DNA of 64,000 nucleotides from Rhodospirillaceae bacterium (GTDB taxonomy: Bacteria > Pseudomonadota > Alphaproteobacteria > Rhodospirillales > JABHCV01), in contig JABJHA010000038.1 of the NCBI GenBank assembly GCA_018662005.1, forward strand, positions 1 through 64,000, given 5' to 3'. The notes beneath the pieces were generated by a model. It did not search any database. It was not told where the DNA came from and saw nothing but the letters and a program-made list of their open reading frames with translations. Below are positions 61,025 through 64,000 of the stretch, one piece after another (position 1 is the first letter of the stretch; each line of letters opens with the position of its first letter). A program made the position numbers and the translations under genes.

Positions 61025-62200
61025 CTATACCGTATCACCAAATTCATTAAGAGTTTGCCTAAGCGCGTTTTGCTGCACTTCGCGTTCTTCAGCATTTCGT
61101 TGATTCGAGGTGAATTGCATGATTCGCCGTTGCAGTTTTTTGGCGACGGGGGTCTCGCCCCAACCGATTCCCTTATCAGCCATCGCCGGCTCCTCACCGA
61201 TCAATTGCCAGCAGGCATAAATGCCGTCACCACCATTTTTGATGAACGCCATGCGGAAGGCGTCCCAGGCAATATCCTGCTCGAGGCCCTCAAAGCGGGC
61301 GGCAAAGGTGAAACAACTGTTGACCTCGCCGGCCGGTAATTTTTGTGGTCTTAGCAATTCAGACTTGGCCAGCAGGTCCCGGTAGCCGTTACCGGCGGCG
61401 ATTCGCAAATCGACAAGTTCAACGATGCGCTCGGTTTGCGCCAGCGCCACAGCCCCGGTCAGTTCGGACATCCGATAATTGAACCCGATTCTGTCGTGGC
61501 GTTGCCAGTCAGGGTTCTGGAATTTATCCCGGTCGATGCGAACCTTGCCCGAACGCGCCGTCAGGTTGGCAAAGCCGAGCCCGCCGAACTTGCGAATTTC
61601 CATGGCCAGGTTTTCATCCTGACAGGTGATCATGCCGCCTTCCCCCGCAACCAGATGCTTGGAGGCCTCAAAGGACCAGGAACCAGCGTCGCCAATGGTT
61701 CCGCCGACACGTCCCTTGGCGTCTGTTCCCAGAAAACATTCGGCGCAATCTTCAATGACCTTAAGGTCGAATTCCCTGGCCAGCGCCATGATCGCGTCCA
61801 TGTCACAAACCTGGCCATACAAATGAACCGGCATGATGGCTTTGGTTTTATCCGTAATTTTTGCCCGAACATCAACGGGATCAAGCAGGAAATCATCCCA
61901 GCCAACATCGGCATAAACCGGGGTCGCGCCACAAAACACCGGTGTCACCCCGCACATGATCGGTGACAGGTTGGGAATAATGACTTCATCGCCGGGCCCC
62001 ACGCCAAAGGCCGCAAGGGCCGCGTGCAAGGTGCTGGTGCCGGAATTAAAGGCGATGGCGAAAGGTTGGCCGAAGGTCTCGGCAAACAGGGCCTCGACCC
62101 GTTCGGTCATGGCCCCGTCGGCACCGGCGCGGAAGCCGTTATCGAGGACTTCCTCTATATACTTCATTTCGTTACCTGCGAAGCGCCAGCTTTTACTCAT
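61025..62200 (-). CDS. DegT/DnrJ/EryC1-family sugar aminotransferase
   Basis: This 391-residue PLP enzyme transfers an amino group to a nucleotide-ketosugar. Seen: FAIAFNSGTSTLHAALAAFGVGPGDEVIIPN, VIEDCAECFLGTDAKGRVGGTIGDAGSWSFEASKHLVAGEGGMI (PLP Lys in EASKHL) and FNYRMSELTGAVALAQTERIVELV. This is the LegC/PseC type used in nonulosonic acid synthesis. Its start overlaps the stop of the cytidylyltransferase gene, forming a two-gene minus-strand unit. Confidence 0.93.
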   Translation of the reverse strand: MSKSWRFAGNEMKYIEEVLDNGFRAGADGAMTERVEALFAETFGQPFAIAFNSGTSTLHAALAAFGVGPGDEVIIPNLSPIMCGVTPVFCGATPVYADVGWDDFLLDPVDVRAKITDKTKAIMPVHLYGQVCDMDAIMALAREFDLKVIEDCAECFLGTDAKGRVGGTIGDAGSWSFEASKHLVAGEGGMITCQDENLAMEIRKFGGLGFANLTARSGKVRIDRDKFQNPDWQRHDRIGFNYRMSELTGAVALAQTERIVELVDLRIAAGNGYRDLLAKSELLRPQKLPAGEVNSCFTFAARFEGLEQDIAWDAFRMAFIKNGGDGIYACWQLIGEEPAMADKGIGWGETPVAKKLQRRIMQFTSNQRNAEEREVQQNALRQTLNEFGDTV

Positions 62201-62940
62201 ATATCCACCCGCTCGTTAAATTGCTGTTGATTGAGGAGAAACTCCCCCTGGCGGTGCCAGTTAATATCGACCAGCCCCAGTTTCAAAGCCTTCGCGGCAA
62301 TTTCAGAACCCGGTGCATCCGTTGGCATCACTTCATACACACGACGGAAAAATTCGGCGTCTTCGGGATAATCCAGGGTTAGCCGTACATCCAGTCCACG
62401 TTCGTCGTCATTTAAGGGAATTTCTGCGATTCGCAGTCCCGCCGCCTCAATATAACGCGACACCACATCCGTATCGGTCTCCGGATCGGGGGCGAGGGCA
62501 AACATTTTATCAACTGCCTGACGGGTAAAAGCATAAGTCAGCAGGCCGCATACGACATCTTCGGGAACTTCGTAAACATCCCCGCCGCCGCCGCCCAACG
62601 CATCGGCTGCGCGCTTTGCGACATTAAAATCGACGGCCAGATCATCGCCATCAATACAAACCATGGCATCGGCATCGTGGGCGGCCAGGCAATCATGCCA
62701 GCGCTTGATTTTATTTAACCTGGCGCCGCGAAAAACGGCCACTCCTTCGGCTGCGGCAAGGCTCGCCAGGCGATCATCACTGGCATCGTCACTGGTGCCA
62801 AAGACAACCTCAAGCCCGGTCAGCTTGGCTCGTTGAATAATAATTTGATACGTCTGCAAGTCGTCGGTTATCTGGGCGAAGCATTTTCCCGGCAGGCGGC
62901 TTGACGTCGAACGCGCATTGATGACGGCGATGATTTTCAT
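62197..62940 (-). CDS. SpsF-type cytidylyltransferase-like protein
   Basis: This 247-residue nucleotidyltransferase begins IIAVINARSTSSRLPGKCFAQI, the nucleotide-binding start of the CMP-sugar/SpsF group. It has MVCIDGDDLAVDFNVAKRA for metal binding and ERGLDVRLTLDYPEDAEFF, which is typical of SpsF. It would activate a sugar acid or alcohol with CTP. It is a second nucleotidyltransferase distinct from 50282-51019 and overlaps the DegT gene by 4 bp. Confidence 0.85.
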   Translation of the reverse strand: MKIIAVINARSTSSRLPGKCFAQITDDLQTYQIIIQRAKLTGLEVVFGTSDDASDDRLASLAAAEGVAVFRGARLNKIKRWHDCLAAHDADAMVCIDGDDLAVDFNVAKRAADALGGGGGDVYEVPEDVVCGLLTYAFTRQAVDKMFALAPDPETDTDVVSRYIEAAGLRIAEIPLNDDERGLDVRLTLDYPEDAEFFRRVYEVMPTDAPGSEIAAKALKLGLVDINWHRQGEFLLNQQQFNERVDI

Positions 62941-63045
62941 GACATTCTGTCCTTTGAGATAAAATCGCTAGAAACAGTATCTACCTTATCCCACCCGGCA
63001 ATGGCAACCTTGTACAGACGGTTGTCATGCTGTTAAAGGTTAGCG

Positions 63046-64000
63046 ATGATTATTCAACGCAACATTCGTGACTATTTGATTCTGGCCGATGAATCCATTC
63101 ATGCGGCGCTTGGCAAGATCAGCAAGAACCAAAGCGGCTTCGTCGTCACCGTTACAGAAGAAGGCGCCGTCGAGGGGGTCCTGACTGATGGTGATTTCCG
63201 CCGCTGGATTGCCTCTGTCGAGGATCTAGACCTGAACATCCCTGTTCACACCATTTCAAAAAAGCAGCCCTTCGTCACCTCACTGAAAAATGACCCGGCA
63301 ACCATCGCCGCCATGTTCAGCGAGGAAATCCGCTGGCTTCCAATCGTTGATCATAACAATCATATCACCGCCATCGCCTTTGCCGAACGGGGGCGCCTGA
63401 GCATCGGCGACTTTGAAATTGGTGAAGGATTCCCTGCCTTCGTGATTGCCGAAATCGGCAACAATCATAATGGCGAAATCGACGTCGCCAAACGCCTGGT
63501 CGATGAAGCCAGGCAAAGCGGTGCTGATTGCGTGAAGTTCCAAATGCGGGACATGGCCTCGCTGTATAGAAACACCGGCCAGTCCGACGACATCCGCGAA
63601 GATCTGGGCTCGCAATACGTTCTTGATACGCTGGCCCGTTTTCAGTTGGACAATGATGAAATGTTTGAAGTGTTCGACTACGCAAAAGAACAAGGCATCA
63701 TGCCCCTGTGCACGCCGTGGGATCTGGCCAGCCTGCAACGACTGGAAGACTACGGTGTTGAAGCGTACAAGATCGCCTCGGCGGATTTGACAAATCATCA
63801 ATTGCTGAGAGCCGCCGCGGCGACATCAAAACCGGTCATCGTATCGACCGGCATGTCCAGGGAATCCGAAATCATCGCCGCCACCGACGTGTTGCGCGAA
63901 GCCGGTGGACTGTTCGCCATGCTGCAATGCAATTCCACATACCCCGCCCCCTTTTCGAGCATTAACCTGCTCTACATGGACCGCCTGAAAAACATCGGCA
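63046..64000 (+). CDS. CBS domain-NeuB fusion protein (partial, 3' end outside)
   Basis: The open frame starts at an ATG at 63046 (AAAGG upstream) and runs off the window end, giving at least 318 residues. Residues about 10-120 form a CBS-domain pair (KNQSGFVVTVTEEGAVEGVLTDGDFRRWI; WLPIVDHNNHITAIAFAERG). From about residue 130 a NeuB domain begins: FPAFVIAEIGNNHNGEIDVAKRLVDEARQSGADCVKFQMRD, then IMPLCTPWDLASLQRLEDYGVEAYKIASADLTNHQLL and SKPVIVSTGMS. CBS regulation of a nonulosonate synthase is unusual. It is divergent from the cytidylyltransferase gene and is the second NeuB homologue in the window. Confidence 0.88.
   Translation, partial: MIIQRNIRDYLILADESIHAALGKISKNQSGFVVTVTEEGAVEGVLTDGDFRRWIASVEDLDLNIPVHTISKKQPFVTSLKNDPATIAAMFSEEIRWLPIVDHNNHITAIAFAERGRLSIGDFEIGEGFPAFVIAEIGNNHNGEIDVAKRLVDEARQSGADCVKFQMRDMASLYRNTGQSDDIREDLGSQYVLDTLARFQLDNDEMFEVFDYAKEQGIMPLCTPWDLASLQRLEDYGVEAYKIASADLTNHQLLRAAAATSKPVIVSTGMSRESEIIAATDVLREAGGLFAMLQCNSTYPAPFSSINLLYMDRLKNIG

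Overview
The window looks like a chromosomal segment of a motile alphaproteobacterium, most like Rhodospirillales. The reasons are the CckA histidine kinase downstream of flhB, the FlaF/FlbT/FliX flagellar regulators, a DksA with one zinc-finger cysteine, a GTTC-N7-GTTC SOS box at recA, and near-complete flagellar operons with sigma-54 (-24/-12) promoters. No rRNA, tRNA, CRISPR array or insertion sequence was recognised.

Layout. (1) 1-17.6 kb is mostly housekeeping: the N-terminal part of a probable giant adhesin, an AEC transporter, pyruvate kinase and glycerate 2-kinase (one minus-strand run), a small unknown protein, a CheZ-like phosphatase, a cyclophilin, an MscS channel, an MFS transporter with a divergent AraC regulator, alaS, recA and a GSA-aminomutase-like aminotransferase. 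(2) 15-21 kb is the minus-strand operon flgB-flgC-fliE-fliQ-fliR-flhB-cckA. Divergent from it (21.1-23.9 kb) run an flhB C-domain paralogue, an unknown gene, fliO, fliP and a methyltransferase-like gene. (3) 24.6-33.8 kb is a long minus-strand operon for the motor and switch: fliL, fliM, a DUF6468-like gene, a MotE-like gene, cheY, cheZ, two motB-like genes and a very large AMIN-like/TPR periplasmic protein. (4) 34.1-47.5 kb is the rod/ring/hook block: flgF-flgG-flgA-flgH, dksA, fliX, flgE, then flgI-flgJ-flgN-flgK-flgL. (5) 48.3-64 kb is a probable flagellin modification island around flagellin, flbT and flaF. It has two NeuB-family synthases (one fused to CBS domains), two cytidylyltransferase-like genes, two PLP aminotransferases, two SDRs, a HAD-methyltransferase fusion, a radical SAM protein and a TPR-glycosyltransferase-like protein resembling FlmG.

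How it fits together. The hook, rod and ring operons each have a GG-N10-GC promoter, and about 93-104 bp upstream of each -24 element lies a GGCA-N5-TGCC-type palindrome. FliX, the partner of the sigma-54 activator FlbD in Caulobacter, is encoded among them. Flagellin instead shows a TTGACA-N17-TATAGT promoter and an approximately 100-nt leader with two hairpins, and the gene for the leader-binding regulator FlbT is next to it. The sugar genes on both sides probably make and attach a nonulosonic-acid-type glycan to flagellin.

Most notable points: the shared enhancer-like palindrome; a domain repeated inside both FlgE and FlgL; an FlhB C-domain paralogue; a CheZ with a histone-H1-like tail; FliM with a long acidic tail carrying two EWE motifs; tandem MotB-like genes beside a giant TPR protein; and the sugar island with its unusual fusions.
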